64,000 nucleotides of DNA, from the NCBI RefSeq assembly GCF_003184905.1, contig NZ_KZ821207.1, forward strand, positions 8,894-72,893. Direction: 5' to 3'. The notes under the pieces are model-generated. The model searched no databases. It was not told the DNA's origin and was given only the letters and a program-made list of their open reading frames with translations. A program made the position numbers and the translations under genes. This DNA comes from Bacillus sp. CGMCC 1.16541. Its GTDB lineage: Bacteria > Bacillota > Bacilli > Bacillales > Bacillaceae_H. Positions 51,414 to 60,117 of this stretch are shown here, one piece after another; positions within the stretch are counted from its first letter, which is position 1, and each line of letters opens with the position of its first letter.

Positions 51414-52775
51414 ATGTCTCAATCATTATCGTTTAAGCGAAAGTTTCGTCAAATGTCTCCTGCTCAGGTTATTTTTACCTTTTACTTAGTTGCTGTTACA
51501 ATTGGTTTTTTATTATTGAGCTTGCCAATTGCACACCGTCCAGAAGTAGAATTGTCATTCATCGATACGTTATTTGTTGCGGTTAGTGCTGTAAGTGTAA
51601 CAGGACTATCAACTGTTTCAACGCCTGAGACGTTTAGTGTAGCTGGCTATTTTATTCTCGCGTTTGTTTTCCAAATTGGTGGAATTGGAGTCATGACACT
51701 TAGTACATTCATTTGGATGTTAATTGGGAAGAAAATCGGTTTAAAAGAACGTCAACTCATTATGACCGATCATAATCAATCTAATCTTTCAGGCCTTGTT
51801 AATTTAATGAGAAATATTTTGCTTATCATCTTTTTAATTGAAGCAATCGGTGCGTTAGTGTTAGGGGTCTATTTTCTAAATTACTATCCCACTTGGCAAG
51901 AAGCTTTTTTGCATGGCTTTTTCGCATCAGTTAGTGCGACAACCAACGCTGGATTTGATATTACCGGTGCTTCATTAGTTCCTTATGCAAATGACTATTT
52001 TGTTCAAGTAGTAGTTGTCATTCTTATTACACTTGGAGCGATTGGTTTTCCTGTACTAATTGAAGTGAAACAATTTTTATTAAACGTGAAAAAGAAAAAA
52101 CGATTTCAATTTTCGTTGTTCACAAAATTAACGACGGTTATGTTTGCTTTGTTGTTAGTTGTCGGTACGGTTTTAATTGCTACGCTTGAACGTTCTGCTT
52201 ATTTAAGTGAAATGACATGGCATGAAGCCTTTTTCTATTCATTTTTCCAATCAGCCACAACGAGAAGTGGTGGATTGTCAACTATGGATGTGAGTCAGTT
52301 TACCATTCCAACGCTCCTTGTGATGTGTGCACTCATGTTTATCGGTGCATCTCCAAGTTCCGTTGGAGGAGGAATTCGAACGACGACATTCGCGTTAAAT
52401 ATTCTCTTTATTTATCACTATGTACGTGGAAGAAAAACGGTCAAAGTTTTTCGACGTGAACTTCACGAACATGACATCATTAAATCACTTGTTGTGACGA
52501 TGCTAGCAAGTTTTATTTGCTTTACTTCGGTTGTGTTACTCACATTAACCGAACCATTTTCCCTCATTGAAATTATGTTTGAAGTATGTTCAGCATTTGG
52601 AACAACGGGTCTTTCAATGGGAATCACTTCGGGTCTTTCTACTCCGGGAAAGCTTATTATCATCGTATTGATGTTTATCGGAAGAATTGGAATGGTATCG
52701 TTCATCCTCATGATGGGTGGGCCACGTGTTCAACCTGACTATCATTATCCGAAAGAGCGTGTCATTATTGGATAA
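51414..52775 (+). CDS. Ktr-type potassium uptake membrane subunit
   Basis: This 453-residue protein has the four-fold TrkH/KtrB architecture. The four filter loops are VSAVSVTGLST, SATTNAGFDI, ATTRSGGLS and AFGTTGLSM, each with the key Gly. It is a Na+-dependent K+ channel of the KtrB/KtrD type and needs a cytoplasmic RCK partner (KtrA or KtrC), which is not in the window, as with B. subtilis ktrD. ATG 51414 is chosen, since ATG 51405 lies in the AAAGGA ribosome site. Confidence 0.93.
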   Translation: MSQSLSFKRKFRQMSPAQVIFTFYLVAVTIGFLLLSLPIAHRPEVELSFIDTLFVAVSAVSVTGLSTVSTPETFSVAGYFILAFVFQIGGIGVMTLSTFIWMLIGKKIGLKERQLIMTDHNQSNLSGLVNLMRNILLIIFLIEAIGALVLGVYFLNYYPTWQEAFLHGFFASVSATTNAGFDITGASLVPYANDYFVQVVVVILITLGAIGFPVLIEVKQFLLNVKKKKRFQFSLFTKLTTVMFALLLVVGTVLIATLERSAYLSEMTWHEAFFYSFFQSATTRSGGLSTMDVSQFTIPTLLVMCALMFIGASPSSVGGGIRTTTFALNILFIYHYVRGRKTVKVFRRELHEHDIIKSLVVTMLASFICFTSVVLLTLTEPFSLIEIMFEVCSAFGTTGLSMGITSGLSTPGKLIIIVLMFIGRIGMVSFILMMGGPRVQPDYHYPKERVIIG

Positions 52776-52777
52776 CT

Positions 52778-52816
52778 AAAACATCTCTTGTCTGTTACAA
52801 CAGGCGAGAGATGTTT
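52778..52816 (+). terminator. terminator after the Ktr gene
   Basis: AAAACATCTCTTGTCTG / CAGGCGAGAGATGTTTT hairpin. Confidence 0.8.
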
Positions 52817-52912
52817 TCGTTTTGCAGCCTTTAACGCTTTAAAAAAGGAAGAAAACAACGCTCATGAAAGAAGCATTCAGCAGTAACACTAAGAGTAGAA
52901 GGGGGGATGAAG

Positions 52913-53248
52913 ATGAGTAAAAAAGTGGAATTATCAATTGACGAAACATTACCACATCAAATCGCTGCTCCTTCTTTTAAAGGAACGGGCATGAAGATGC
53001 AACAACCTTTTTTAAACGAATATGGTGTCATGATTGGTGATAGCTTTTATGATTCCAAACAGTCGCCATTAAACAACTGGAGTGATGAGGTGGACCCAGC
53101 CATTATGGCAGGAGATCAATGGGTGCATCCAACGAATGACATTGGCTGGAATACAAGTGAAAATCGGGAGTTACTTGAAGCGAAAAAGGCGCCAGAGTCC
53201 CCTACATTCACGCATCCAGATAAAGATGTCGGATATGGTTCTGATTAA
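52913..53248 (+). CDS. DUF3905-like conserved Bacillus protein
   Basis: This 111-residue protein is hydrophilic, with GTGMKMQQPFLNEYGVMIGD, NNWSDEVDPAIMAGDQWVHP and TNDIGWNT stretches. It resembles the uncharacterised DUF3905 family of spore-forming Bacilli, from memory. ATG 52913 has GGGGGG 6 bases upstream. Two further small genes follow in the same direction, within about 110 bp and 15 bp. The cluster resembles sporulation-associated small-protein genes, but no function is known. Confidence 0.65.
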   Translation: MSKKVELSIDETLPHQIAAPSFKGTGMKMQQPFLNEYGVMIGDSFYDSKQSPLNNWSDEVDPAIMAGDQWVHPTNDIGWNTSENRELLEAKKAPESPTFTHPDKDVGYGSD

Positions 53249-53358
53249 CAGGGAATCATTACAACTTATGATACCTTGCTCGTTGCATATGATAAGAACG
53301 AAGAACTTATGTCTTCAAGAAACATGTGAGAGTGTGAAACCAAAGGGGGATGACGATC

Positions 53359-53514
53359 ATGGCAAAACGTAAAGTAGCTCATGATGCGGCAACAACAAAC
53401 AATAATACACCAACTGAAAGCTTACCTGATACTGAATTTTCAGTGGAATACGGTGGAGAAGATGCCATTAAGGGCGCAAACCGCAACTCGAAAAAAGGTC
53501 GTCAAGGAAAGTAA
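53359..53514 (+). CDS. small hydrophilic protein (51 residues)
   Basis: ATG 53359 has AAAGGGGG 9 bases upstream. The product (MAKRKVAHDAATTNNNTPTE, then PDTEFSVEYGGEDAIKG...) is basic, Asn/Thr-rich and disordered-looking, like minor spore proteins. TEFSVEYG and the Lys/Gln-rich end faintly recall gamma-type SASPs. No firm family. It lies 15 bp before the next small gene. Confidence 0.6.
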   Translation: MAKRKVAHDAATTNNNTPTESLPDTEFSVEYGGEDAIKGANRNSKKGRQGK

Positions 53515-53529
53515 TCAGGAGGGATTATT

Positions 53530-53709
53530 ATGAATAAAAAAGACAAAGTAAAAAACCCAAACAAACACCTTGCACATAGCGAAGCTAAACAAACACAACT
53601 TCTTCGCGAAGAGTTCGGACAAGAAATGGGCGACATGAATGCAGCGAAATTTATGGAGCTCGATGCCGAATCAAAGGCGCGAAAAGAGAAATGTGAAAAA
53701 GAGCGTTAA
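53530..53709 (+). CDS. small charged protein (59 residues)
   Basis: ATG 53530 follows AGGAGGG by 7 bases. The product starts MNKKDKVKNPNKHLAHSEAK and ends with a helical Glu/Lys-rich tail (ESKARKEKCEKER); LLREEFGQEMGDMNAAKF recalls the EFGxE of SASPs only loosely. Its strong ribosome site and the terminator after it support coding. The function is unknown. Confidence 0.65.
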   Translation: MNKKDKVKNPNKHLAHSEAKQTQLLREEFGQEMGDMNAAKFMELDAESKARKEKCEKER

Positions 53710-53711
53710 TT

Positions 53712-53750
53712 AAAAACAACCCCTTTTGAATCATGAGAGGGGTTGTTTTC
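53712..53750. terminator. terminator after the small-protein cluster
   Basis: AAAACAACCCC / GGGGTTGTTTTC hairpin, facing the convergent radical SAM gene. Confidence 0.8.
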
Positions 53751-53752
53751 TA

Positions 53753-55534
53753 TTAGCTAACAACCGGAAGTTGAAAGCGTTCAGTTGGTTGTGAGTATAC
53801 TTTTGTTTCACCTGCTTTTTGATCGTAATACACGAGTAAAAGCGATGGCTTTTCAATAAGTTCACCTGTTTGTTTGTAGTAATCATAATCAAACGGTAAC
53901 ACTTCTAGCACGGTATGCTTGTATAACTCTTTTTCAGTGAATTGTTCTTGAACGAATGTTTCGCCCATTAAGTCTGGTGTTTCAAGCATTTGTTGATAGT
54001 AATGTGAGCGTACGTGTTTCTCCACACCTTCATCCCACCAAGGTTTACGCGGTTTATGCTTTTGATTTTGGAGATAGTCCACTTTCATAAATCCTTCAAT
54101 GATCTTTGCCTTCTCAAAACGTTCTGTGTTCAAGTACTCGCTTAAACGACGGAATAAATCTTCTAACTGATGGCCAATTCGTGACCAACCTTGTTCATCC
54201 CAATACGTACCAAAGCGTTGGAAGAAGTCAAATGGTGTGTCGTATACGTGATTCACTAAGTACTCAATTGTTTCATCTGTACGATGGTCATTCCAATACT
54301 TTTCTAGAATGTCTTCTACTTGTTTAATGCGTACAACGTCTTCAAACGGAAGGACATCGTTGCTTAAAATTTCATAAGGTGCTTGGTCCATGAATTGATA
54401 GTTATGTTTTGCAGCACTTAAACGCAATCCTGTTCCACGCAACATTTTTAAGAAGCCAAGCTGTAATTCTTCTGGGCGAAGAGCAAATACATCATTAAAC
54501 GTATTTTTAAATGAATCGTAATTTTCATCAGGTAAACCAGCAATTAAATCAAGATGCTGATCAATCTTTCCGCCGTCTTTTACCATCGTGACGGTACGTG
54601 TTAGCTTTGTAAAGTTTTGTTTTCGTTTCACAAGCTCGTTCACGGCATCATTCGTGGATTGAACGCCAATTTCAAAACGGAACAAACCAGCAGGCGCGTG
54701 ATCATTTAAGAACTGAATGACTTCTGGGCGCATAATATCTGCTGTAATTTCAAATTGGAATACGACACCAGGAACACGCTCATCAATTAAAAATTGAAAC
54801 ATTTCCATCGCATAACTACGGCTGATGTTAAATGTACGGTCCACAAATTTAATCGTACGAGCACCATTTGCCATTAAATAACGAATATCTTCTTTTACTT
54901 TTTCGCGGTCAAAATAACGGACACCCACTTCAATGGATGATAAACAGAACTGACAGCTAAACGGACAGCCACGGCTCGTTTCAATGTAAACAACGCGCTT
55001 TGATAGCTCTTTTCGGTCTTCTTCAAAACGAAATGGAGACGGCATCTCACGCAAGTCAATTTTATTGCGTTGTGGGCTAATTTTCTTTTCACCGTTTTCG
55101 CGGTAAGCTAAGCCACTTACCTTGTCAAATTGACCGTCACCATGAAGTTCATCTAACAATTGCTTAAACGTTTCTTCTCCTTCACCGATGACGATAAAAT
55201 CAGCTTCAGGAATACGGTCTAGCCAATAAGACACGTCATATGTTACTTCTGGTCCACCGAGAATAATTTTAATCTCTGGCTTAATTTTCTTGATCATATG
55301 GACAATTTTAATAGTTTCTTCAATGTTCCAAATGTAACAGCTAAACCCGATTACATCAGGGTTACGTTTATATAAATCTGTGACGATGTTCATCGCTGGA
55401 TCTTTAATGGTGTATTCAGCCATTTGTACATCGTATTCAGGGGCAGCGTATGCTTTTAAACATCGAAGCGCTAAACACGTATGAATATACTTGGCGTTTA
55501 ACGTACTCACGACAATGTTCATGTTTTTATTCAA
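53753..55534 (-). CDS. B12-binding-domain radical SAM protein (DUF4080 type)
   Basis: This 593-residue protein has a B12-binding-like N domain (about 1-140: NIVVSTLNAKYIHTCLALRCL, GFSCYIWNI, ILGGPEVTYD, IGEGEETF). The radical SAM core contains RGCPFSCQFCLSS (CxxxCxxC) and GLPDEN. The C-terminal DUF4080 domain starts at about residue 390 (LPFEDVVRIKQVE...). The usual cobalamin-binding DxHxxG is not obvious, so B12 may not bind. The reaction is unknown. The start may be ATG 55522; TTG 55534 abuts the AAAGGAG site. Confidence 0.88.
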   Translation of the reverse strand: MNKNMNIVVSTLNAKYIHTCLALRCLKAYAAPEYDVQMAEYTIKDPAMNIVTDLYKRNPDVIGFSCYIWNIEETIKIVHMIKKIKPEIKIILGGPEVTYDVSYWLDRIPEADFIVIGEGEETFKQLLDELHGDGQFDKVSGLAYRENGEKKISPQRNKIDLREMPSPFRFEEDRKELSKRVVYIETSRGCPFSCQFCLSSIEVGVRYFDREKVKEDIRYLMANGARTIKFVDRTFNISRSYAMEMFQFLIDERVPGVVFQFEITADIMRPEVIQFLNDHAPAGLFRFEIGVQSTNDAVNELVKRKQNFTKLTRTVTMVKDGGKIDQHLDLIAGLPDENYDSFKNTFNDVFALRPEELQLGFLKMLRGTGLRLSAAKHNYQFMDQAPYEILSNDVLPFEDVVRIKQVEDILEKYWNDHRTDETIEYLVNHVYDTPFDFFQRFGTYWDEQGWSRIGHQLEDLFRRLSEYLNTERFEKAKIIEGFMKVDYLQNQKHKPRKPWWDEGVEKHVRSHYYQQMLETPDLMGETFVQEQFTEKELYKHTVLEVLPFDYDYYKQTGELIEKPSLLLVYYDQKAGETKVYSQPTERFQLPVVS

Positions 55535-55664
55535 ACTCCTTTTATGAGGATTTTTTCATCCACTTTTAAAAATCAACTTCTTATTTTATCACATTTTCGC
55601 CCAAAAAGAAGGATGAGTATACGACCATTACATGAAAAGAAAAACGTAAGGGCTTACAAATTCA

Positions 55665-55693
55665 TTGTCGACACACACAATTTCCGATAAAAT
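55665..55693 (+). promoter_or_regulatory. promoter of lutR
   Basis: TTGTCG (55665-55670), a 17-bp spacer and TAAAAT (55688-55693), 31 bp before the GTG start. A GTAAG...CTTAC inverted repeat lies just upstream at 55647-55657. Confidence 0.5.
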
Positions 55694-55724
55694 AAAAAGT
55701 ACGACATGATTGAGGTGAATCCAG

Positions 55725-56453
55725 GTGGAATATAAACGAATCAAACCGAGAAAGATTTATGAAGAAGTAGCCGAAGCGCTCTTACATAGTATTAAAAGCG
55801 GAGATTTAAAACCAGGTGACCGACTAGCGTCTGTTCAACAGTTAGCGGAAAACTTTCAAGTTGGACGCTCTGCGATACGTGAAGCATTAAGTGCATTGCG
55901 CGCAATGGGGTTAGTGGAAATGAAGCAAGGAGAAGGGACGTACGTGCGTCAGTTTGACCCAGAGATGCTTTCATTGCCAATTACGAGTGCTGTTTTGATG
56001 AACAAACAAGACATTGAACATTTACTAGAAGTTCGTAAAGTATTAGAAGTAGGAGCAGTCGGAACAGCGGCGATGAAGCGAAACGAACAGCAGTTACAGC
56101 AAATTGCTGAAGTATTAGAACAAATGAAAGATGCATTTGGAAATCAAGAGCTTGGTGAAAAAGCAGACTTTGACTTTCATATGGCCATCGCTGAAGCTTC
56201 TCAAAATCCGCTTCTTGTTAAATTAATGAACAATGTATCGGAAATGATGATTGAAACAATGCGCGAAACACGCCGTATTTGGCTGTATTCAGAACAAACA
56301 ACGGCTGAACGCATTTACGAAGAGCATAAGCAAATTTATGAAGCAATTGCCGAGCAAAACGTTCAAAAAGCACAAGAGCGAATGCTGGCTCATTTAGTGA
56401 ATGTCGAGCAAGTGCTGATGCAGTATATTAGAGAAGAACATTCAAACGGTTAG
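55725..56453 (+). CDS. lutR: FadR/GntR-family regulator, likely LutR
   Basis: This 242-residue protein has a GntR winged HTH (LKPGDRLASVQQLAENFQVG, RSAIREALSALRAMGLVEMK, GEGTYV) and an all-helical FCD ligand domain. The domain keeps the metal and ligand residues (DFDFHMAIAEAS, EEHKQIYEAI). In B. subtilis LutR represses lutABC and lutP in response to L-lactate. Here it lies 4.4 kb before lutP and 6.4 kb before lutA, both of which have the same palindrome. It starts at GTG with TGAGGTGA. Confidence 0.85.
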   Translation: MEYKRIKPRKIYEEVAEALLHSIKSGDLKPGDRLASVQQLAENFQVGRSAIREALSALRAMGLVEMKQGEGTYVRQFDPEMLSLPITSAVLMNKQDIEHLLEVRKVLEVGAVGTAAMKRNEQQLQQIAEVLEQMKDAFGNQELGEKADFDFHMAIAEASQNPLLVKLMNNVSEMMIETMRETRRIWLYSEQTTAERIYEEHKQIYEAIAEQNVQKAQERMLAHLVNVEQVLMQYIREEHSNG

Positions 56454-56457
56454 TCAT

Positions 56458-56508
56458 AAAAAAGAAGGCGATCTTAAACGATTTTGTTTTAAGGTAGCCT
56501 TCTTTTAA
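56458..56508. terminator. bidirectional terminator between lutR and the phosphatase gene
   Basis: AAAGAAGGCGATCTTAAAC / AAGGTAGCCTTCTTTT imperfect hairpin. Confidence 0.7.
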
Positions 56509-56942
56509 TTTACATTTAAAAATTGTTCATATTGTTTTAATACTTGTCGATAATGTTCAGGTGGATTTACTATTGGACGTTTTTCCTTAACAGCAGCAAG
56601 TGCTTCCTCGCTCGTTAAGCCAAATTGTTTCATGTAAAAAGCAGTCGTTACAAATCCTAGACGGTGAATACCAAATCGACAATGTATGAGAATGCGATGC
56701 CCTTGACGAAAAAGGTCCATTATTTGAGTGATTAATCGATCAAGCCAGTCGATTGTAGGAACAGTCCAAACGTAAAGAGGCGTCCAAATCATCACTCGGT
56801 TAGAGAAATCAAATGGAGGACGGTCCGGTAACGTTTGCAAATTAATAACTGCGGAAATATTGTCGTGAACGAATAACCAATCGTTACTGGAGATTCTTCC
56901 TCCTATATATAACCGTTTAGGTATCATTTCTACAAAATCCAT
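56505..56942 (-). CDS. dual-specificity phosphatase-like protein
   Basis: This 145-residue protein has the DSP course and active site HCRFGIHRLG (HCxxGxxR with the catalytic Cys and Arg). VPTIDWLDRLITQIMDLFRQ precedes it. The usual general-acid Asp loop reads WTPLYVWTVP, with no Asp at the expected place, so activity may be altered. Archaeal and plant relatives act on phosphoproteins or phosphoinositides; the substrate is unknown. The start has GGGGGAG. Confidence 0.8.
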   Translation of the reverse strand: MDFVEMIPKRLYIGGRISSNDWLFVHDNISAVINLQTLPDRPPFDFSNRVMIWTPLYVWTVPTIDWLDRLITQIMDLFRQGHRILIHCRFGIHRLGFVTTAFYMKQFGLTSEEALAAVKEKRPIVNPPEHYRQVLKQYEQFLNVN

Positions 56943-57173
56943 TAGTCTCCCCCTTTCTTTTCACACTACTATATTCGCCTTTTTACTATGTGTACCGATT
57001 TTGCCGATATTTCACCAAAAGTTGTGTTTGTTTAGTTCAAATACTTGTCGTTTGACAGAAAACCTCACATAATAAATGAAAGGTCATGATTTTAAGGTTT
57101 ATAATAAAGTTTTAGTAAAACGAGTAGAAAAAGCTAAAACTAGATGTAGTGACACAACGTGGAGGTTTTTCAG

Positions 57174-58700
57174 ATGAGTACGCGATATGAAGATGATAGT
57201 TTAGCTTTACATACAGATTTATATGAAATCAACATGGCCAAAACGTATTTGCATGATCACGTACATAATCGCCGCTCGGTATTTGAAGCGTATTTTCGTA
57301 AAATGCCGTTTGGAGGCGGGTATGCGATTTTTGCAGGTCTTGAGCGTATGATTGACTTTATTGCTAATTTTCGTTTTACAGACAGTGATTTGGATTATCT
57401 ACACCGTGAATTACAAATGGAAGATGAATTTATTGATTATTTAAAAACGGTCCGATTTACAGGTGATGTACGCTCAGTTGTGGAAGGGGAAATCATTTTT
57501 GCGAATGAACCTATCCTTCAAGTAGATGCGCCTCTTGCGCAAGCGCAATTGATCGAAACACCGCTTTTAAATATATTGAACTTTCATCCCTTAATTGCAA
57601 CAAAAGCATCACGCATCCGCCTTGCTGTTGGGAGTGACGAGCTCGTTGAATCGTCGATGTCGAAGCGGTTAATGGAGTTTGGCGCAAGACGTGCACATGA
57701 ACTTGATGCAGCGCTTTACGGAGCAAGAGCTGCATACATTGGTGGGTTTGACGCGACAAGCAACGTCAGAGCTGGAAAAGTATTTGGTATTCCAGTAGCA
57801 GGAACACATGCGCATGCGCTTGTTCAAGTGTACCGCGATGAATATACTGCGTTTAAAAAGTACGCGGAATCTCACCAAAACTGCATTTTCCTTGTCGATA
57901 CATACAACACGCTAAAATCCGGTGTGCCAAATGCCATTAAAGTCGCAAAAGAAATGGGAGATCGCATTCATTTTGTCGGTATTCGTCTTGATAGTGGTAA
58001 ATTACCATATCTTTCACAAGAAGCACGAAAAATGCTTGATGAAGCAGGATTTCCACATGCAAAAATTTTCGCATCAAATGATTTAGATGAATACACCATC
58101 ATGGATTTGAAATCCCAAGGAGCAAAGATCGATGGATGGGGTGTTGGAACGAAATTAATGACTTCTTATGAACAGCCAGCATTAGGTGCTGTCTACAAGC
58201 TTGTGTCGATCGAAGATCAAGATGGTCAGATGGTGGATACGATTAAGTTATCAGAAAACCCAGAGAAAATTTCCACACCAGGCTTGAAAGATGTGTACCG
58301 CATTGTCAATCAGCTCAATCATAAATGGGAAGGGGACTACATTACGTTAGAAGATGAGCGCCCTAATGAACAAGAACATTTAAAAATGTTTCATCCTGTT
58401 CATACGCACGTGAGCAAATTTGTGACAAACTTTGAAGCCCGCAACATTCACCAAGATATTTTTAAAGGTGGAGAGCTTATTTATAAGCAGCCATCGATTG
58501 AAGACATGCGAGCTTATTGCTTACACAACCTTCAACACTTATGGGATGATTATAAAATCATTACGAAATCTGAAAAAGATGTATCCGGTCCGACTGAATA
58601 TCCAGTCGATTTAAGTACGGATTGCTGGAACAATAAAATGGAAAACATTGAGCAAACACGTTTAAAAGTTGCAAAAAAGATAAAAGAGAGTAATAAGTGA
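57174..58700 (+). CDS. pncB: nicotinate phosphoribosyltransferase
   Basis: This 508-residue protein has the PncB N terminus (LALHTDLYEINMAKTYL...HNRRSVFEAYFRKMPFGGGYAIFAGLE). ARRAHELDAALYGARAAYIGGFDATSNV and the C-terminal GVGTKLMTSYEQPALGAVYKLVSIE follow. It makes nicotinate mononucleotide from nicotinate and PRPP in the NAD salvage pathway. ATG 57174 follows GGAGG by 7 bases; GTG 57159 is not used. It is 21 bp before nadE, one operon. Confidence 0.96.
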   Translation: MSTRYEDDSLALHTDLYEINMAKTYLHDHVHNRRSVFEAYFRKMPFGGGYAIFAGLERMIDFIANFRFTDSDLDYLHRELQMEDEFIDYLKTVRFTGDVRSVVEGEIIFANEPILQVDAPLAQAQLIETPLLNILNFHPLIATKASRIRLAVGSDELVESSMSKRLMEFGARRAHELDAALYGARAAYIGGFDATSNVRAGKVFGIPVAGTHAHALVQVYRDEYTAFKKYAESHQNCIFLVDTYNTLKSGVPNAIKVAKEMGDRIHFVGIRLDSGKLPYLSQEARKMLDEAGFPHAKIFASNDLDEYTIMDLKSQGAKIDGWGVGTKLMTSYEQPALGAVYKLVSIEDQDGQMVDTIKLSENPEKISTPGLKDVYRIVNQLNHKWEGDYITLEDERPNEQEHLKMFHPVHTHVSKFVTNFEARNIHQDIFKGGELIYKQPSIEDMRAYCLHNLQHLWDDYKIITKSEKDVSGPTEYPVDLSTDCWNNKMENIEQTRLKVAKKIKESNK

Positions 58701-58721
58701 AAAGAGAAGGGAGCTTATACA

Positions 58722-59552
58722 ATGAGTGAATTACAAAAACAAATTATTAGTGAAATGGAAGTTAAACCTACGATCGATGCGAAAGAGGAGATTCGTCGCA
58801 GTGTCGAGTTTCTAAAAGGCTATATGAAAAAGCACTCGTTTCTACGCACAATGGTACTAGGAATTTCAGGTGGACAAGACTCAACATTAACAGGAAAATT
58901 AGCACAAATCGCGATCGATGAATTAAATGAAGAAACAGGCAGTCAAGAGTATCAATTCATTGCGGTGCGCTTGCCATATGGTGTACAAGCTGATGAAGAC
59001 GATTGCCAAGATGCGCTACGTTTCATTCAACCAAGTCGCAGTGTCGTCGTGAATATTAAAGGAGCTACTGACCAAGCGGTTACAGCTGTTGAAGAAGCAA
59101 CTGGTGAAAAAGTATCTGACTTTAATAAAGGAAACATTAAAGCGAGACAACGTATGATTGCGCAATATTCGATTGCGGGTGCGTTAAATGGAGTGGTACT
59201 TGGAACGGATCATTCAGCCGAAGCGGTTACTGGGTTTTACACGAAGTATGGTGATGGTGGTGCAGATTTAGTGCCAATTTTCCGCTTAAATAAACGACAA
59301 GGAAAAGAACTGCTAAAAGAGTTAGGTTGCCCAGAACATCTTTATACAAAAAAACCAACGGCTGATCTTGAAGAAAATCGTCCACAATTACCAGACGAAG
59401 ACGCACTTGGTGTCACATATGATCAAATCGACGACTACCTAGAAGGAAAAGATGTCGGAAAAGAAGCAAGCGATAAAATTGAAAGTCACTATTTAAAATC
59501 ACAACATAAGCGTCACATGCCAATTACGGTATTTGATGATTTTTGGAAATAA
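58722..59552 (+). CDS. nadE: NH3-dependent NAD+ synthetase
   Basis: This 276-residue protein has the PP-loop [16 protein letters not shown], the [18 protein letters not shown] segment, [20 protein letters not shown] and [18 protein letters not shown]. It converts deamido-NAD to NAD+ using ammonia and ATP. Lack of a glutaminase domain shows the ammonia-dependent type. With pncB it forms a two-gene salvage operon. Confidence 0.97.
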   Translation: MSELQKQIISEMEVKPTIDAKEEIRRSVEFLKGYMKKHSFLRTMVLGISGGQDSTLTGKLAQIAIDELNEETGSQEYQFIAVRLPYGVQADEDDCQDALRFIQPSRSVVVNIKGATDQAVTAVEEATGEKVSDFNKGNIKARQRMIAQYSIAGALNGVVLGTDHSAEAVTGFYTKYGDGGADLVPIFRLNKRQGKELLKELGCPEHLYTKKPTADLEENRPQLPDEDALGVTYDQIDDYLEGKDVGKEASDKIESHYLKSQHKRHMPITVFDDFWK

Positions 59553-59643
59553 CAACAAAGACATCCGTAACGAGTGTGAACGATAGATGGAAGAAGTATG
59601 AAATTTTCCATGTAGTCAATGCTAAGGGTGGAGGTGTTTTACA

Positions 59644-59790
59644 TTGGAAGAAAAAAATCATAAAAAGAAGCAATCGATTGAGCTAATGATGGACACCGCA
59701 TTGAATCCGGATATGATGATGTATTTAGAGCGAAAAGCCCACGTAGATCCTATAGCAGATCAAATGGGTGATCAACAAGCAAATGGCTAA
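59644..59790 (+). CDS. small charged protein (48 residues)
   Basis: TTG 59644 lies 9 bases after GTGGAGG. The product starts MEEKNHKKKQSIELMMDTAL and carries on with NPDMMMYLERKAHVDPIADQ. It has seven Met and no membrane segment. It was not recognised. It is 91 bp after nadE and could belong to that operon. Coding is supported by the ribosome site only. Confidence 0.5.
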   Translation: MEEKNHKKKQSIELMMDTALNPDMMMYLERKAHVDPIADQMGDQQANG

Positions 59791-59847
59791 GTAAAAAAAG
59801 AGAAAGCTGAGCTAAAAGTGGGAAAAACCCGGACGGACTCAGTTCAT

Positions 59848-59908
59848 CACATCCCTTGCCGACAACTATTCAGTTCATATGTGACTGGATAAATGGGCAA
59901 GGGATGTT
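59848..59908. other. long stem-loop in the 59791-60117 gap
   Basis: ACATCCCTTGCC (59849-59860) and GGCAAGGGATGT (59896-59907) are perfect 12-bp arms; an inner CAGT...ACTG hairpin lies between them. There is no T run after it on the plus strand. It may terminate or process the nadE transcript. The rest of this gap carries the lutP promoter and operator. Confidence 0.6.
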
Positions 59909-59991
59909 TCATGTGAACGTTTTTTCTACCCGTACCGACGTATCGGCTATGCGCTTCTTTTCTATCTGTGAACTTTTTTTGACAAATGATA

Positions 59992-60020
59992 TTGTAAGTG
60001 AAAGCGTTTTATTCTATAAT
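59992..60020 (+). promoter_or_regulatory. lutP promoter with an overlapping cre-like site
   Basis: TTGTAA (59992-59997), a 17-bp spacer and TATAAT (60015-60020). TGAAAGCGTTTTAT (59999-60012), between them, matches the cre consensus at 10 of 12 fixed positions, so CcpA may block this promoter. Confidence 0.65.
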
Positions 60021-60039
60021 AACAACAACAGATAATCCA

Positions 60040-60052
60040 GTCATCAGATGAC
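60040..60052 (+). promoter_or_regulatory. putative LutR operator at lutP
   Basis: GTCATCAGATGAC, a 13-bp palindrome identical to that at 62019, lies 20 bp after the -10, near or just after the start of transcription. Confidence 0.65.
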
Positions 60053-60117
60053 CTTAATTTAAAAAGATATGTAAATATGAAAAAAGTGTAGCACATAGGG
60101 GAAGGGAAGAGATACGT

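Noticed and set aside
59979-60020. TTGACA at 59979 as the lutP -35
   Set aside because: It is 30 bp from TATAAT; TTGTAA at 59992 has the proper 17-bp spacing.
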